From positions 96,384 to 160,383 of the forward strand of contig UQBX01000003.1 of the NCBI GenBank assembly GCA_900539425.1: a stretch of DNA of 64,000 bases, read 5' to 3'. This document shows positions 18,158-27,381 of this stretch, one piece after another. Made by a program: the position numbers and the translations under genes. Under the pieces are notes generated by a model. It saw only the letters and a list, made by a program, of their open reading frames with translations. It did not search any database and had not been told where the DNA came from. The stretch is from an uncultured Oscillospiraceae bacterium (lineage in GTDB: Bacteria; Bacillota; Clostridia; Oscillospirales; Acutalibacteraceae). The stretch's first letter is position 1. Every line of letters begins with the position of its first letter.

Positions 18158-19609
18158 ATGGAAAACAGGAAAAAAGAAATAAAAGAAAAATGCTGTATTT
18201 TTTCAAAAAGCATAGATGCAGATTTTGATTATCAGGAAAATCTGCAGTCATACAATGATGATGTGTTGAAGATCATCAGGTGCAGCATCAATAATTTTGT
18301 TGTTAATTCCGTGTTCCAGAACGGCGTAGTAACCGTTCATGGAAAATCAAAAATATTTTTAACATACATCAGTGAGTCAAGCGCCTGCCTGTCTTGCGCA
18401 GAGTTTGAGGAGGATTTTGAAAAAAATATTTCTGTTGATACTGATGAGCAGGAAATATTTACCGATATATCTGTTTGCAATAAATACTGTAATTACAGGA
18501 TTATAAACCAGCGCAGAGTTGATATACATAATTCATTTCAGATAAATATATGCGCTTACGCGCAGTCAGGCGCCCAAATGCTTGACGACTGTGATGATGT
18601 TATGATCGACAAGCAAAGCGTTTCCTACATTTCAAGAGTTGGTTCTGCCTATGTAAAGTCAGACTTTGAAGATGAAACTTCCGTTTCCGACGGCGCTGTA
18701 AAAAAGGTAATAAATGTTTTTGCGAATACAAATTGCAGAGAAGTAAAGCTAATAGATGATAAAATGCTTGTTAAAACAGATATTTGCTTTTCTGTATTAT
18801 ATACGGTTGATGCTGATAAGGAAGAAATACGGCGCTGTGAAAAAAATACAGAGGTCAGCACTATTATAGACATACCGGGTATTAAGGAAAGCGATATTCC
18901 TATAGTGAAAGCAAAAGTCGGCAATCTGTTCTATAAGGTTAAAGCAGACGAAAATAACGAACTTACTGTTATTGAACTTATGGGCGATGTCAATTTTGAC
19001 TGTGTAGTATACAGGCAATGCAGCGTGAATATTCCTGATGATTGTTATTCACTTAAATGCAATACAGAAAATGTGCTTTCACAGATTGAGCTCAGCACAG
19101 ATTACGAGCTTAGAAAAGAATCTTGCAATGAAACGCTTGTATTTGAGTTTGAGTCTGTAAACATAAAACAAGTGCTTGATCTGTCCCTTTGCTTCAGTGA
19201 TGCAAACACAATAGAAATGGGCGCGTTTGTATACGATGCTAACGGAGAGCTCCAGTATATAACAGACAGAAAAAAGATTGATTCTATTAAGGGAAGTCAG
19301 ATTCAGGCTTATATAACTTCGTTTGATTTCGTTATAAAATCAGAAAGTGTTATAGAAGCCAGAGTGGTTATTGCATATATTTCCCTTGATTTCAACAGAA
19401 AAAAGTTTACAGTGCTTTCTGATGTTGAAATGAAAGGTGAAAGCAATTTTGAATCGCCGGCGCTTGTAATATATTTCGCAGATAAAAACGAACGGCTTTG
19501 GGATATTGCAAAAACTTTTAAAACCTCGGTAGAGCTTATAAAAAAAGAAAATGAAATTACAAAGGACTTCTGTGAAACAAGCAGAGTTCTGATTATTCCC
19601 GGAGTATAA
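18158..19609 (+). CDS. sipL: SipL-like spore coat morphogenetic protein (SPOCS/DUF3794 plus LysM)
   Basis: 483 residues. The body is beta-rich with DUF3794/SPOCS-type segments (GVVTVHGKSKIFLTYI, an INQRRVDIHNSF stretch, FEDETSVSDG, VLYTVDADKEEI). The last ~50 residues form a LysM domain (ADKNERLWDIAKTFKTS ... RVLIIPGV). This architecture and the position 12 bp upstream of spoIVA match SipL of Clostridioides difficile, whose LysM domain binds SpoIVA and which replaces Bacillus SpoVID. It is predicted to recruit coat at the mother-cell face of the forespore. AAAAAGGAG precedes the ATG. The SipL name is by architecture and context. Confidence 0.88.
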   Translation: MENRKKEIKEKCCIFSKSIDADFDYQENLQSYNDDVLKIIRCSINNFVVNSVFQNGVVTVHGKSKIFLTYISESSACLSCAEFEEDFEKNISVDTDEQEIFTDISVCNKYCNYRIINQRRVDIHNSFQINICAYAQSGAQMLDDCDDVMIDKQSVSYISRVGSAYVKSDFEDETSVSDGAVKKVINVFANTNCREVKLIDDKMLVKTDICFSVLYTVDADKEEIRRCEKNTEVSTIIDIPGIKESDIPIVKAKVGNLFYKVKADENNELTVIELMGDVNFDCVVYRQCSVNIPDDCYSLKCNTENVLSQIELSTDYELRKESCNETLVFEFESVNIKQVLDLSLCFSDANTIEMGAFVYDANGELQYITDRKKIDSIKGSQIQAYITSFDFVIKSESVIEARVVIAYISLDFNRKKFTVLSDVEMKGESNFESPALVIYFADKNERLWDIAKTFKTSVELIKKENEITKDFCETSRVLIIPGV

Positions 19610-19621
19610 GGAGTTGCGCAA

Positions 19622-21091
19622 ATGAGTATATACACAGATATTTCTAAGAGAACACAGGGCGATATTTATATCGGTGTTGTAGGCCCCGTAAGAACCGGAA
19701 AATCAACTTTTATTAAAAAGTTTATGGATACCCTTGTTATTCCGAGAATTGACGGCGAATTTCAGAAAGAGCGGGCACGTGATGAACTTCCGCAGAGTGC
19801 TGCCGGCAGAACAATAATGACCACTGAGCCTAAATTTATTCCTGAAGAGGCAATTGAACTCGCAATGGATGACAATCTCCATTTCAGAGTAAGACTTATT
19901 GATTGCGTTGGTTATATTGTGCCGAGTTCGGTTGGATATATTGAAGAAGATCAGCCGAGAATGGTGCACACTCCTTGGTTTGATGATGAAATTCCTTTCA
20001 ATATGGCGGCTGAAATCGGCACACAGAAAGTAATCAACGAACATTCAACGATCGGCCTTGTTGTAACAACTGATGGCTCAATAAGCAGTATACCGCGTGC
20101 TGAATATGAAGAGGCCGAAGAAAGAGTTATAAAAGAGTTAAAAGAGATTAACAAGCCATTTGTTGTTGCATTGAATTGTGTTGAGCCTAAAAGTCAGGAG
20201 GCAGTTGCTTTAGCGGCACAACTCAGTGAAAAATATAATGTTCCTGTTATACCGATAAATTGTCTTGAGCTTGATGAACAGCAGATAAACAGAATACTTG
20301 AAACGGTTCTCTATGAGTTCCCTGCAAAATGTATTGAACTTAATCTTCCCGGATGGATAAAAAGTCTGGACAGCGAAGATGAATTCAAAACATCGCTGTT
20401 CACATATGTAAGGGATATAAGCAAAACCATCAGTAATATACGCAGTGTCAAGTCTTTTGCATTACAGCTTAAAGATTATAAAGATATAGAAGACGCGTAT
20501 ATTTCAGATTCTGATCTTGCTACAGGCCGCATAAGCATTAAGGTAGGAATAGGCAACACATACTATTATTCCGTTCTTTCAGATAAATGCGGCGATGAAA
20601 TTAGGGATGAAAAAGACCTCATGCGCCTTGTCTGTGATTTAGCACAGATACGTACGAAATTCAAGAAATTTTCATCTGCACTTATGGAAGTTGACAGAAC
20701 AGGGTACGGTATCGTTATGCCTGATATAGATGAATTGACTCTTGAAGAACCCGAAATCGTAAAACAGGGCGGCAGATACGGTGTTAAGCTAAAGGCCCAG
20801 GCACCATCAATTCACATGATAAAATGTAATACGTTTACAGAAGTTGCGCCTATTGTTGGAAGTGAAAGCCAGTCACAGGAGCTTGTTATGTATTTACTCA
20901 AGGAATTTGAGGAAAATCCGAATAAGATATGGGAGACTGATATATTCGGAAAATCGCTTCATGAGCTCGTTAACGAGGGTTTACGCGGTAAGCTTGAACG
21001 TATGCCGGATGACGCAAGAAGCAAATTCCGTGAAACAATAGAGCGTGTAATCAATGAGGGATGCAGCGGTCTTATCTGTATAATTTTGTAA
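19622..21091 (+). CDS. spoIVA: Stage IV sporulation protein A (SpoIVA)
   Basis: 489 residues. The N-terminal TRAFAC-class ATPase domain has Walker A GPVRTGKST at residues 21-29 and the conserved RDELPQSAAGRTIMTTEPKF stretch, then LIDCVGYIVPSS as the switch II/Walker B region. A middle domain and the C-terminal polymerisation/SpoVM-binding region end in ERVINEGCSGLICIIL. SpoIVA hydrolyses ATP to polymerise into the basement layer of the spore coat. It follows sipL by 12 bp with GGAG upstream, so the two form one unit. Confidence 0.98.
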   Translation: MSIYTDISKRTQGDIYIGVVGPVRTGKSTFIKKFMDTLVIPRIDGEFQKERARDELPQSAAGRTIMTTEPKFIPEEAIELAMDDNLHFRVRLIDCVGYIVPSSVGYIEEDQPRMVHTPWFDDEIPFNMAAEIGTQKVINEHSTIGLVVTTDGSISSIPRAEYEEAEERVIKELKEINKPFVVALNCVEPKSQEAVALAAQLSEKYNVPVIPINCLELDEQQINRILETVLYEFPAKCIELNLPGWIKSLDSEDEFKTSLFTYVRDISKTISNIRSVKSFALQLKDYKDIEDAYISDSDLATGRISIKVGIGNTYYYSVLSDKCGDEIRDEKDLMRLVCDLAQIRTKFKKFSSALMEVDRTGYGIVMPDIDELTLEEPEIVKQGGRYGVKLKAQAPSIHMIKCNTFTEVAPIVGSESQSQELVMYLLKEFEENPNKIWETDIFGKSLHELVNEGLRGKLERMPDDARSKFRETIERVINEGCSGLICIIL

Positions 21092-21117
21092 AAAAAAGAG
21101 GTTCATTTGAACCTCTT
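21091..21117 (-). terminator. Terminator of the DUF1294 unit (minus strand)
   Basis: AAGAGGTTCA / TGAACCTCTT with a 2-base loop; on the minus strand it is followed by a run of T. It overlaps the DUF1294 stop codon. No T run follows on the plus strand, though the hairpin may still help end spoIVA transcripts. Confidence 0.8.
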
Positions 21118-21397
21118 AAAGTTTAGAAACATATAAGACAAGTATTGCGGCTGCAATATGGAGCAGAATTATTAAAGGCAGCCCTATCATAAATCTTTTG
21201 TGCTTTGTTTTATGATGCACAGCTTTCATTGTGAGATATTCACCCACAGAGCCGCCGATTAATGCAACAGTGAGCAATAAATCTTCTGAAATTCTGTATT
21301 TTCCTTTTATTGCTCTGCGTTTGTCCGCAACAGTTAATATTATAGATATTGTATTTATAACTATTAAATATATTACAAATAATGCGTTTACGCTCAT
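21116..21397 (-). CDS. DUF1294-family small membrane protein
   Basis: 93 residues with three hydrophobic helices (~5-22, ~42-58, ~72-91). The conserved DUF1294 core is visible: ADKRRAIKGKYRISE, LLLTVALIGGSVGEYLTM and HKTKHKRFMIGLP. The family is widespread and of unknown function. Its start overlaps the upstream zinc-ribbon gene by one base (TAATG), so they form a two-gene unit divergent from the GHL10-like lipoprotein gene. Confidence 0.88.
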   Translation of the reverse strand: MSVNALFVIYLIVINTISIILTVADKRRAIKGKYRISEDLLLTVALIGGSVGEYLTMKAVHHKTKHKRFMIGLPLIILLHIAAAILVLYVSKL

Positions 21398-21684
21398 TAT
21401 TTGAATTCCTTTAGCTTTTTTAAATCATACGGGCCAACAGCGTATTTTTGACCCGTAGCAAGAAGGTCGCCCTGATCCTCGTCTATTGTATAAATAGAAG
21501 CGCACTTCGGGCATACAAGAAAATATACGCCTTCTGCATTTATAAGCGGATATTCTGCAATAAGGCGAACATTCATGTTTCTGAACACCTTGAAATTTAC
21601 TTTATTTTTACAGTTCGGGCACTCAATAGGCTCTGTTTCGCCTTTTTCTTTAACTCTGTCTGAATTGCCTAATCTGTATTCCAT
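21397..21684 (-). CDS. Small zinc-ribbon protein of unknown function
   Basis: 95 residues. Two CPxC knuckles (CPNC near residue 22 and CPKC near 57) make a likely four-Cys zinc ribbon, with TIDEDQGDLLATGQKYAVG after the second pair. There is no signal peptide or membrane helix, so it is probably cytosolic. GGGTGA lies upstream of the ATG. It is translationally coupled to the DUF1294 gene. I do not recognise a named family. Confidence 0.75.
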   Translation of the reverse strand: MEYRLGNSDRVKEKGETEPIECPNCKNKVNFKVFRNMNVRLIAEYPLINAEGVYFLVCPKCASIYTIDEDQGDLLATGQKYAVGPYDLKKLKEFK

Positions 21685-21742
21685 AATATCACCCGATTTC
21701 TTAATAATTATATTTTTGCAGATAAAAAGGAAAGTGTCAAGT

Positions 21743-22939
21743 ATGAAAAAAATATTTGCAGTTTTATTTTCTGTACTATTCTTGTTTTCAGGCTGCTCTG
21801 CAGTTCAGGATAGTGAAACACACATCAATTCGCCGGATGATTATGTAAAGTCTGTCTGGATGACTTATTTTGAACTCGAACAGCTGACTTCTTCAAGCGA
21901 CACAGCTCAGGATTTTGAAAAAGCTGTAAAAGAAGCTTTTGATATTTTAAAAGAAACAGGCTTAAATACCGTAACCGTTCAGGTGCGCCCGTGTGCCGAC
22001 GCTTTTTATAAATCGGATTATTTCCCTGTGTCAAAATATTGCTTTGGTGAGCAGGGCGGGGAATTAAAATATGACCCGCTTGAAATAATGGTTTCCGTTG
22101 CTCATTCTATGAATCTAAGGCTTGAAGCATGGATTAATCCTTATCGTGTTTCACAGTCAGATGATATTAATGAACTATGTGATACTAATCAGGCTAAGAT
22201 TTGGTATCAGAACGACGATACTAAAAGCAACGTATACATATCAGATAAAATATATTTTAATCCTGCAAGTGATGAAGTTACACAGTTGATTGTGAACGGT
22301 GTAAAGGAAATTGTTATGAATTACGCCGTTGACGGTATTCATTTTGACGATTATTTTTATCCTACTGATAAAGAAGATATCGATTCAAAAGAATATTCCG
22401 CATATGTTGAGAGCGGGGGAGATCTGGCGCTTGATGACTGGCGCAGAGAAAATGTATCCAATATGGTAAAAAGTGTGTATTCAGCTGTAAAACAGGCGAA
22501 TGCAGAAGTACAGTTCGGAATAAGTCCGCAGTCAAAAGTTTCAACAGATTATAATGTACTTTACGCTGATGTTGAGAAATGGGCTTCTGAAGAAGGATAT
22601 GTAGATTACATATGTCCTCAGATATATTTCGGCTTTTACAATGAAGTTCAGCCTTTCAGCCGAACAGCAAAAGAGTGGAGCGAGAGAACAACAGCAGTTA
22701 AGCTTTATGTAGGGCTTCCGCTCTATAAAGCCGGCGAAAAAGACGAATTTGCATCAGCAGATCAGGACTACGCAATAAACGAATTTGTTGATAACAATAA
22801 TATAATTTCAAGGCAGATTATATACCTTGACAATTTATCTAATGTCGGTGGGTATTATATCTATTCATTCAGTTATCTTACTGACGGTCAATCGTCAGCC
22901 GTTAAAAATGAAATAGAAAATATCAAAAATCTAAGTTAG
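21743..22939 (+). CDS. Lipoprotein with glycoside-hydrolase-like GHL10 (DUF187) domain
   Basis: 398 residues from ATG 21743 (AAAGGAAAG upstream). A lipoprotein signal peptide of ~18 residues ends in the lipobox LFSGC, so it is membrane-anchored outside the cell. The remainder is a TIM-barrel GHL10/DUF187 domain: SVWMTYFELEQL, TVTVQVRPCADAFYKSDYFP, LRLEAWINPYRVS, AVDGIHFDDYFYPT and VDYICPQIYFGF. DxxHFDDYF-type motifs are typical of this putative glycan hydrolase family. The substrate is unknown and peptidoglycan or a surface glycan is a guess. The 3' end overlaps mtaB by 17 bases on the opposite strand. Confidence 0.9.
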   Translation: MKKIFAVLFSVLFLFSGCSAVQDSETHINSPDDYVKSVWMTYFELEQLTSSSDTAQDFEKAVKEAFDILKETGLNTVTVQVRPCADAFYKSDYFPVSKYCFGEQGGELKYDPLEIMVSVAHSMNLRLEAWINPYRVSQSDDINELCDTNQAKIWYQNDDTKSNVYISDKIYFNPASDEVTQLIVNGVKEIVMNYAVDGIHFDDYFYPTDKEDIDSKEYSAYVESGGDLALDDWRRENVSNMVKSVYSAVKQANAEVQFGISPQSKVSTDYNVLYADVEKWASEEGYVDYICPQIYFGFYNEVQPFSRTAKEWSERTTAVKLYVGLPLYKAGEKDEFASADQDYAINEFVDNNNIISRQIIYLDNLSNVGGYYIYSFSYLTDGQSSAVKNEIENIKNLS

Positions 22940-24215
22940 CTATACATTCATCGTCTTTTACTGAATGTATAACGCAGTCTGTTTCCAAACCTGTTAAATC
23001 GTTTTCGCATTTCAAAAGTACAGGTGTGTAGTTTTTAGTGTACCCGCGCAGGTAGTCTTTATCTGCGCGGCCTTCAATGAGTACGTTTACGGTTTTTCCT
23101 ATCTGGTTTTCAAGGAATTTTCTGCGTATATCTTCTGTTTCTTTTATCATTACTGCGGCGCGTTTTTCCTTTTCTGATTTAGTAACAGAATCGCCGCGCT
23201 TTGAAGCTACCGTGCCTGTTCTCTCCGAATACGGAAATACATGAACTTTTTCGAATCCGACCTTTTTTACAAATTCAAGGCTTTCTTCAAAGTCGTTTTG
23301 TGTTTCTTCGTTAAAACCAACCATAACGTCTGTTGTTAAAGAACAGTCTTTAAACGCTTTCCTGAGTTTCCGGCACAGTTCATAATATTCAGAAGCAGTG
23401 TAGTGGCGATTCATACTTTTCAGCGTCTTATCGCAGCCGCTTTGCAGTGATATGTGAAACTGAGGGCAGAATTTTTCTACCTCGGAAAGTCTTTCAATAA
23501 TACTGTCCGTAATATGATCGGGCTCAAGGCTGCCAAGCCTGATTCTTGTTATTCCGTCAATCTCAGCGCAGGTTTCAACAGCGTCAGCTATGTTGAAGTC
23601 TGCGCCTTTTCCATATGCCGAAAGGTTGATTCCAACCAATACGATTTCTTTGATTCCGTTTTCTGCAAGTTCTTTAACTTCTGATTTTAGGTCACTAAGT
23701 GGTTTTGACCTAACTCTACCGCGGCTTTTAGGTATGATACAGTAGGAGCAGAATCTGTCACATCCATCCTCTATTTTTACAAAAGCTCTGACTCTGCCGC
23801 CAAAGGAACTTACTTTGCACGGTGAAAATTCTTCGCATGATTCGTGCTGGCTGAGGCTTATAATTCTGCTTTGCTCAATATTGTATCTGTTTATAAGTTC
23901 AAGAATATCGTTATCATTTTTATTTCCCAGTACTATATCTGCCTGTTCAAGCTTTTCAGCGTCTTCCGGAAAAGCCTGAGGCATGCAGCCCGTTAAAACA
24001 ACTACGCTTTCAGGGTGCTTCCTTTTAAATTTTCGTACGCTTTGCCTTGTCTTTTGATCCGCTGTAGCAGTAACTGTACAAGAGTTAATTATATAGTAAT
24101 CAGCTTCTTCGTTATTTCCTACGATTTCAAATCCTGCTTTCTGAAGGATCTCTGCCATATATTCGCTCTCAGCCTGGTTTACCTTACAGCCTAATGTGTA
24201 AAATGCTGCTTTCAT
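22923..24215 (-). CDS. mtaB: tRNA t6A37 methylthiotransferase MtaB
   Basis: 430 residues. It has the three MiaB/MtaB-family parts: an N-terminal UPF0004 domain opening AAFYTLGCKVNQAES, a radical SAM core with C-x3-C-x2-C in DGCDRFCSYCIIPKSRGR (~residues 150-167), and a C-terminal TRAM domain. GCKVNQAES distinguishes MtaB from MiaB and RimO. It converts t6A to ms2t6A at position 37 of ANN-decoding tRNAs. A separate RimO gene is present at 32571, so both paralogues are encoded here. Confidence 0.96.
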   Translation of the reverse strand: MKAAFYTLGCKVNQAESEYMAEILQKAGFEIVGNNEEADYYIINSCTVTATADQKTRQSVRKFKRKHPESVVVLTGCMPQAFPEDAEKLEQADIVLGNKNDNDILELINRYNIEQSRIISLSQHESCEEFSPCKVSSFGGRVRAFVKIEDGCDRFCSYCIIPKSRGRVRSKPLSDLKSEVKELAENGIKEIVLVGINLSAYGKGADFNIADAVETCAEIDGITRIRLGSLEPDHITDSIIERLSEVEKFCPQFHISLQSGCDKTLKSMNRHYTASEYYELCRKLRKAFKDCSLTTDVMVGFNEETQNDFEESLEFVKKVGFEKVHVFPYSERTGTVASKRGDSVTKSEKEKRAAVMIKETEDIRRKFLENQIGKTVNVLIEGRADKDYLRGYTKNYTPVLLKCENDLTGLETDCVIHSVKDDECIANLDF

Positions 24216-24247
24216 TTTTTTACCTCTGGATTTATTTTGTTTTAGTA

Positions 24248-24276
24248 ATTATACCAAAAGTTAAGTATTATATCAA
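24248..24276 (-). promoter_or_regulatory. Promoter for mtaB
   Basis: On the minus strand: TTGATA, 17-bp spacer, TATAAT, ~33 bp before the mtaB start. An 8-bp inverted repeat (CAAAAGTT / AACTTTTG, 24255-24282) overlaps the spacer and -35 and could be an operator. Confidence 0.7.
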
Positions 24277-24332
24277 CTTTTGATGAATATTAATATATTG
24301 ATAGTTTATAAACAGTGAAAGGACTTGTTTAT

Positions 24333-25484
24333 ATGAAAAAGCTTATATCTGTTTTTTTGTGTTTGCTGATATCTTTTTCAGGTACGATTTATTGCTTTGC
24401 TGAAGAAAAAGAAAACAATACGACGGCGCCTTTTGAGGATTTTTCAAAATCGTCAATTCTTATGTGTGCCGATACAGGCGATATTATTTATGAGAACAAT
24501 GCATACGAGCATCTTTCTCCTGCGTCTGTCACAAAGGTAATGAGTATGCTTTTAATTTTAGAAGCACTTGAAAGCGGTAAAATATCGCTATCAGATGAAG
24601 TTGTTACAAGTAAAAACGCTGTTGCAATGGGCGGTTCTCAGATATGGCTCGAAGAGGGCGAAAAAATGACAGTTGATGAACTGCTTAAAGCAGTTGCAGT
24701 AGCTTCTGCAAATGACGCATGCACGGCTTTGGCTGAATACATAGCAGGTTCAACAACTTCCTTCGTTTCTATGATGAATGAGCGCGCAAAAGAGCTGGGG
24801 CTTGAGAATACTAATTTTGAAAACTGCACAGGTCTTGATGATACGGCTACAAATCATTATTCATGCGCATATGATATCGCTGTAATTTCAAGAGAAGTTA
24901 TGCAGCACGAACTTATAAAAAATTATACAACTATATGGCTTGATTATCTGAGAAACGGAGAAACAGAGCTTAACAATACTAATAAGCTTGTTAATACGTA
25001 TAACGGCATAACAGGATTAAAGACAGGTACAACTTCAAAAGCCGGTTTCTGCGTCTGCGCTACAGCCGAAAGAGACGGCATGAGTCTTATTTCAGTTGTT
25101 CTTGGCGCTGACACAAGTGAAGACAGATTTACAAGTGCATCAAATATGCTTGATTACGGTTTTGCAAATTATCAGATAATTGTGCCCGAAATAGATGAAA
25201 CTCAGATTTCAACTGTAAAAGTGATAAACGGAATAGAAAAATCATTAATGCCGATATATGATGAAACAGATAAGATTTTAGTAAAAAAGGGCGGGGAAGA
25301 TATAACCTATGAGTATAAGACGGAGCCGTCCGTATCTGCACCTGTTAAATCAGGTGATAAACTTGGTGAAATAATTATCAAATCGGGTAATGAAACTATC
25401 AGAACAGTTAAACTATATTCTGGCAAAAACATTGACAAAATTAGTTTTTCTTATGTTTTTAAAGAAATGTTGAGTAATATTTAA
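24333..25484 (+). CDS. dacF: D-alanyl-D-alanine carboxypeptidase (DacF/PBP5-like)
   Basis: 383 residues from ATG 24333 (GAAAGGA upstream). The signal peptide is ~1-23. The S11-family active-site motifs are SVTK (Ser65-Lys68), SAN within AVASANDAC, and KTG in GLKTGTTSKAG. A C-terminal beta-sandwich (PBP5_C-like) begins near residue 290. It trims the terminal D-Ala of peptidoglycan stem peptides outside the membrane. The dacF name is tentative; a vegetative DacA-like role is equally possible. No sigma-F promoter could be recognised upstream. Confidence 0.9.
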   Translation: MKKLISVFLCLLISFSGTIYCFAEEKENNTTAPFEDFSKSSILMCADTGDIIYENNAYEHLSPASVTKVMSMLLILEALESGKISLSDEVVTSKNAVAMGGSQIWLEEGEKMTVDELLKAVAVASANDACTALAEYIAGSTTSFVSMMNERAKELGLENTNFENCTGLDDTATNHYSCAYDIAVISREVMQHELIKNYTTIWLDYLRNGETELNNTNKLVNTYNGITGLKTGTTSKAGFCVCATAERDGMSLISVVLGADTSEDRFTSASNMLDYGFANYQIIVPEIDETQISTVKVINGIEKSLMPIYDETDKILVKKGGEDITYEYKTEPSVSAPVKSGDKLGEIIIKSGNETIRTVKLYSGKNIDKISFSYVFKEMLSNI

Positions 25485-25494
25485 CAAAAAACTG

Positions 25495-25523
25495 TTGATT
25501 ATAGGCGCCTTTTGTTGTAGAAT
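25495..25523 (+). promoter_or_regulatory. Promoter for pgi
   Basis: TTGATT at 25495-25500, 17-bp spacer, TAGAAT at 25518-25523; 38 bp before the pgi ATG. Confidence 0.7.
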
Positions 25524-25561
25524 AGGCAATTGGAATTTATGAGAATATGGAGGTTTAATAT

Positions 25562-26908
25562 ATGGAAAAATTAAAACTTGTAAATAAATATGCAGATAAA
25601 TTCGTTTCCGAAAATGAAATTGCGGAGAATGCGGCAAGAGGCGTAGAAGCTCTCAGAACACTGCACGCTAAAAACGGTGCAGGCAATGATTTTCTCGGCT
25701 GGGTAACTCTTCCTACCGATTATGATAAAGAAGAGTTTGCAAGAATCGAAAAAGCTGCAGAATACATCAAAAAGAATTGTGATGTTCTTGTTGTTATCGG
25801 TATAGGTGGTTCTTACCTTGGCGCAAGAGCCGTTATTGAAGCTCTTAAATCATCTAATTATAATGCACTTGCAAAAGACACTCCTCAGATTTATTTCATC
25901 GGTAACAGCATCAGCCCGGCTATGCTCAACGATGTTCTTGCGGCTTGTGAGGGCAAGGATATTTGCGTAAATGTTATCTCAAAAAGCGGTACTACTACTG
26001 AGCCCGCAATTGCATTCAGAGTATTCCGTGAACTTATCAATAAAAAGTATTCTAAGGAAGAAGCTGCAAAGCGTATCTTCTGCACAACCGATAAGGCTAA
26101 AGGTACTCTTAAAGAACTTGCAGACAGAGAGGGTTATGAAACATTCGTTGTGCCTGATGATGTAGGAGGAAGATATTCCGTTCTTACTGCTGTTGGTCTT
26201 CTTCCAATTGCATGTGCAGGTATTGACATCAAAGCTCTTATGGCTGGTGCAAAATACGCTCAGGACAGTCTCAACAGTGAAGATATTAATGAAAACGACT
26301 GCCTCAAATATGCTGTTATTAGAAATTGTTTTTATGACAAGGGCAAGAAACTTGAGTGCTTTATCTGCTATGAGCCTTATATGACTATGTTCAACGAATG
26401 GCTCAAACAGCTTTTCGCAGAAAGCGAAGGCAAGGACGGCAAGGGACTTTATCCTGTTTCCTGTGTTTTCTCAACTGATCTTCATTCAGTAGGCCAGTTT
26501 ATCCAGGAAAGCGGCTCAAATCTTATGTTTGAAACATGTATTAAATTCAACAACCCTGTTTCTGATTTCGTAATTGAAGAAGAACCCGAAAATATTGACG
26601 GACTTAATTTCCTTGCAGGCAGAAAAATGAGTTACATCAACGAGAAAGCAAGACAGGGTACTCTCCTTGCACACACTGAGGGCGGAGTTGCAAACCTTGT
26701 GCTTGAGTCTGATACTCCTTCAGAGGAAAACATCGGATATCTCATTTATTTCTTTGAAAAAGCATGCGCTATTTCAGGTTATATGCTTGGTGTAAATCCG
26801 TTCAATCAGCCCGGTGTTGAAAGCTACAAGAAAAATATGTTTGCACTTCTCGGCAAGCCCGGTTATGAAAGTGAAAAAGAAAAACTTGAAAAAGAACTCG
26901 GTATATGA
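25562..26908 (+). CDS. pgi: Glucose-6-phosphate isomerase
   Basis: 448 residues, the Bacillus-type short form. It interconverts glucose-6-P and fructose-6-P. The SIS-domain motifs are GIGGSYLGARAVIEAL near residue 80, VISKSGTTTEPA near 138 and DVGGRYSVLTAVGLLP near 200, with catalytic Glu in QESGSN and the C-terminal PFNQPGVESYK containing the catalytic Lys. RBS GGAGG precedes ATG 25562. It has its own promoter; the P-loop gene follows 47 bp downstream. Confidence 0.98.
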   Translation: MEKLKLVNKYADKFVSENEIAENAARGVEALRTLHAKNGAGNDFLGWVTLPTDYDKEEFARIEKAAEYIKKNCDVLVVIGIGGSYLGARAVIEALKSSNYNALAKDTPQIYFIGNSISPAMLNDVLAACEGKDICVNVISKSGTTTEPAIAFRVFRELINKKYSKEEAAKRIFCTTDKAKGTLKELADREGYETFVVPDDVGGRYSVLTAVGLLPIACAGIDIKALMAGAKYAQDSLNSEDINENDCLKYAVIRNCFYDKGKKLECFICYEPYMTMFNEWLKQLFAESEGKDGKGLYPVSCVFSTDLHSVGQFIQESGSNLMFETCIKFNNPVSDFVIEEEPENIDGLNFLAGRKMSYINEKARQGTLLAHTEGGVANLVLESDTPSEENIGYLIYFFEKACAISGYMLGVNPFNQPGVESYKKNMFALLGKPGYESEKEKLEKELGI

Positions 26909-26955
26909 TAATATATAGATGAATTAAAAATTGTTTAACCTTGGAGGAATAATAA

Positions 26956-27372
26956 ATGATAAAACTTATTATCGGAAATAAAGGTTCGGGAAAAACAAAA
27001 AAGCTTGTAGACCTTGTAAATTCCTGCGTTGAAAATTCCGACGGCAACGTTGTATGCGTTGAAAAAGAGCCAAAGCTTACCTATGATATCTCTTCAAAGG
27101 CAAGGCTCCTTGAAACAGAAACATACAGCATCAACGGCTGCAAAGCTTTTTACGGATTCCTTGCCGGAATCTGTGCCGGAAACTATGATGTTACCGATGT
27201 TCTTATAGATGCCACATTCAAAATTGTTGGCCGTGATTATTCCAAACTTCCGCAGTTCTTTGATATGCTTTCTGAACTCTCAGAAGCAACCGATGTAAAC
27301 TTCTATTTCACAATCAGCTGTGATAAGGAAGATTTACCGGTTGAGATATTTGATTACTGCGAGGAACTTTAA
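26956..27372 (+). CDS. Minimal P-loop ATPase-like protein, unknown function
   Basis: 138 residues. It begins MIKLIIGNKGSGKTKKL, a clear Walker A at residues 7-14, and has a Walker B-like hhhhD at DVLIDATF near residue 87. Little beyond the nucleotide-binding core is present, so it is a minimal single-domain P-loop protein without a recognisable second domain. RBS TTGGAGGA lies upstream of the ATG. It is placed between pgi and a terminator. I cannot name the family; kinase, thymidine-kinase-like or regulatory ATPase are all possible. Confidence 0.8.
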   Translation: MIKLIIGNKGSGKTKKLVDLVNSCVENSDGNVVCVEKEPKLTYDISSKARLLETETYSINGCKAFYGFLAGICAGNYDVTDVLIDATFKIVGRDYSKLPQFFDMLSELSEATDVNFYFTISCDKEDLPVEIFDYCEEL

Positions 27373-27381
27373 GTTTAATTT

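Noticed and set aside
21091..21120. Hairpin after spoIVA as a plus-strand terminator
   Set aside because: The T run is on the minus strand only, so it was assigned to the DUF1294 unit.
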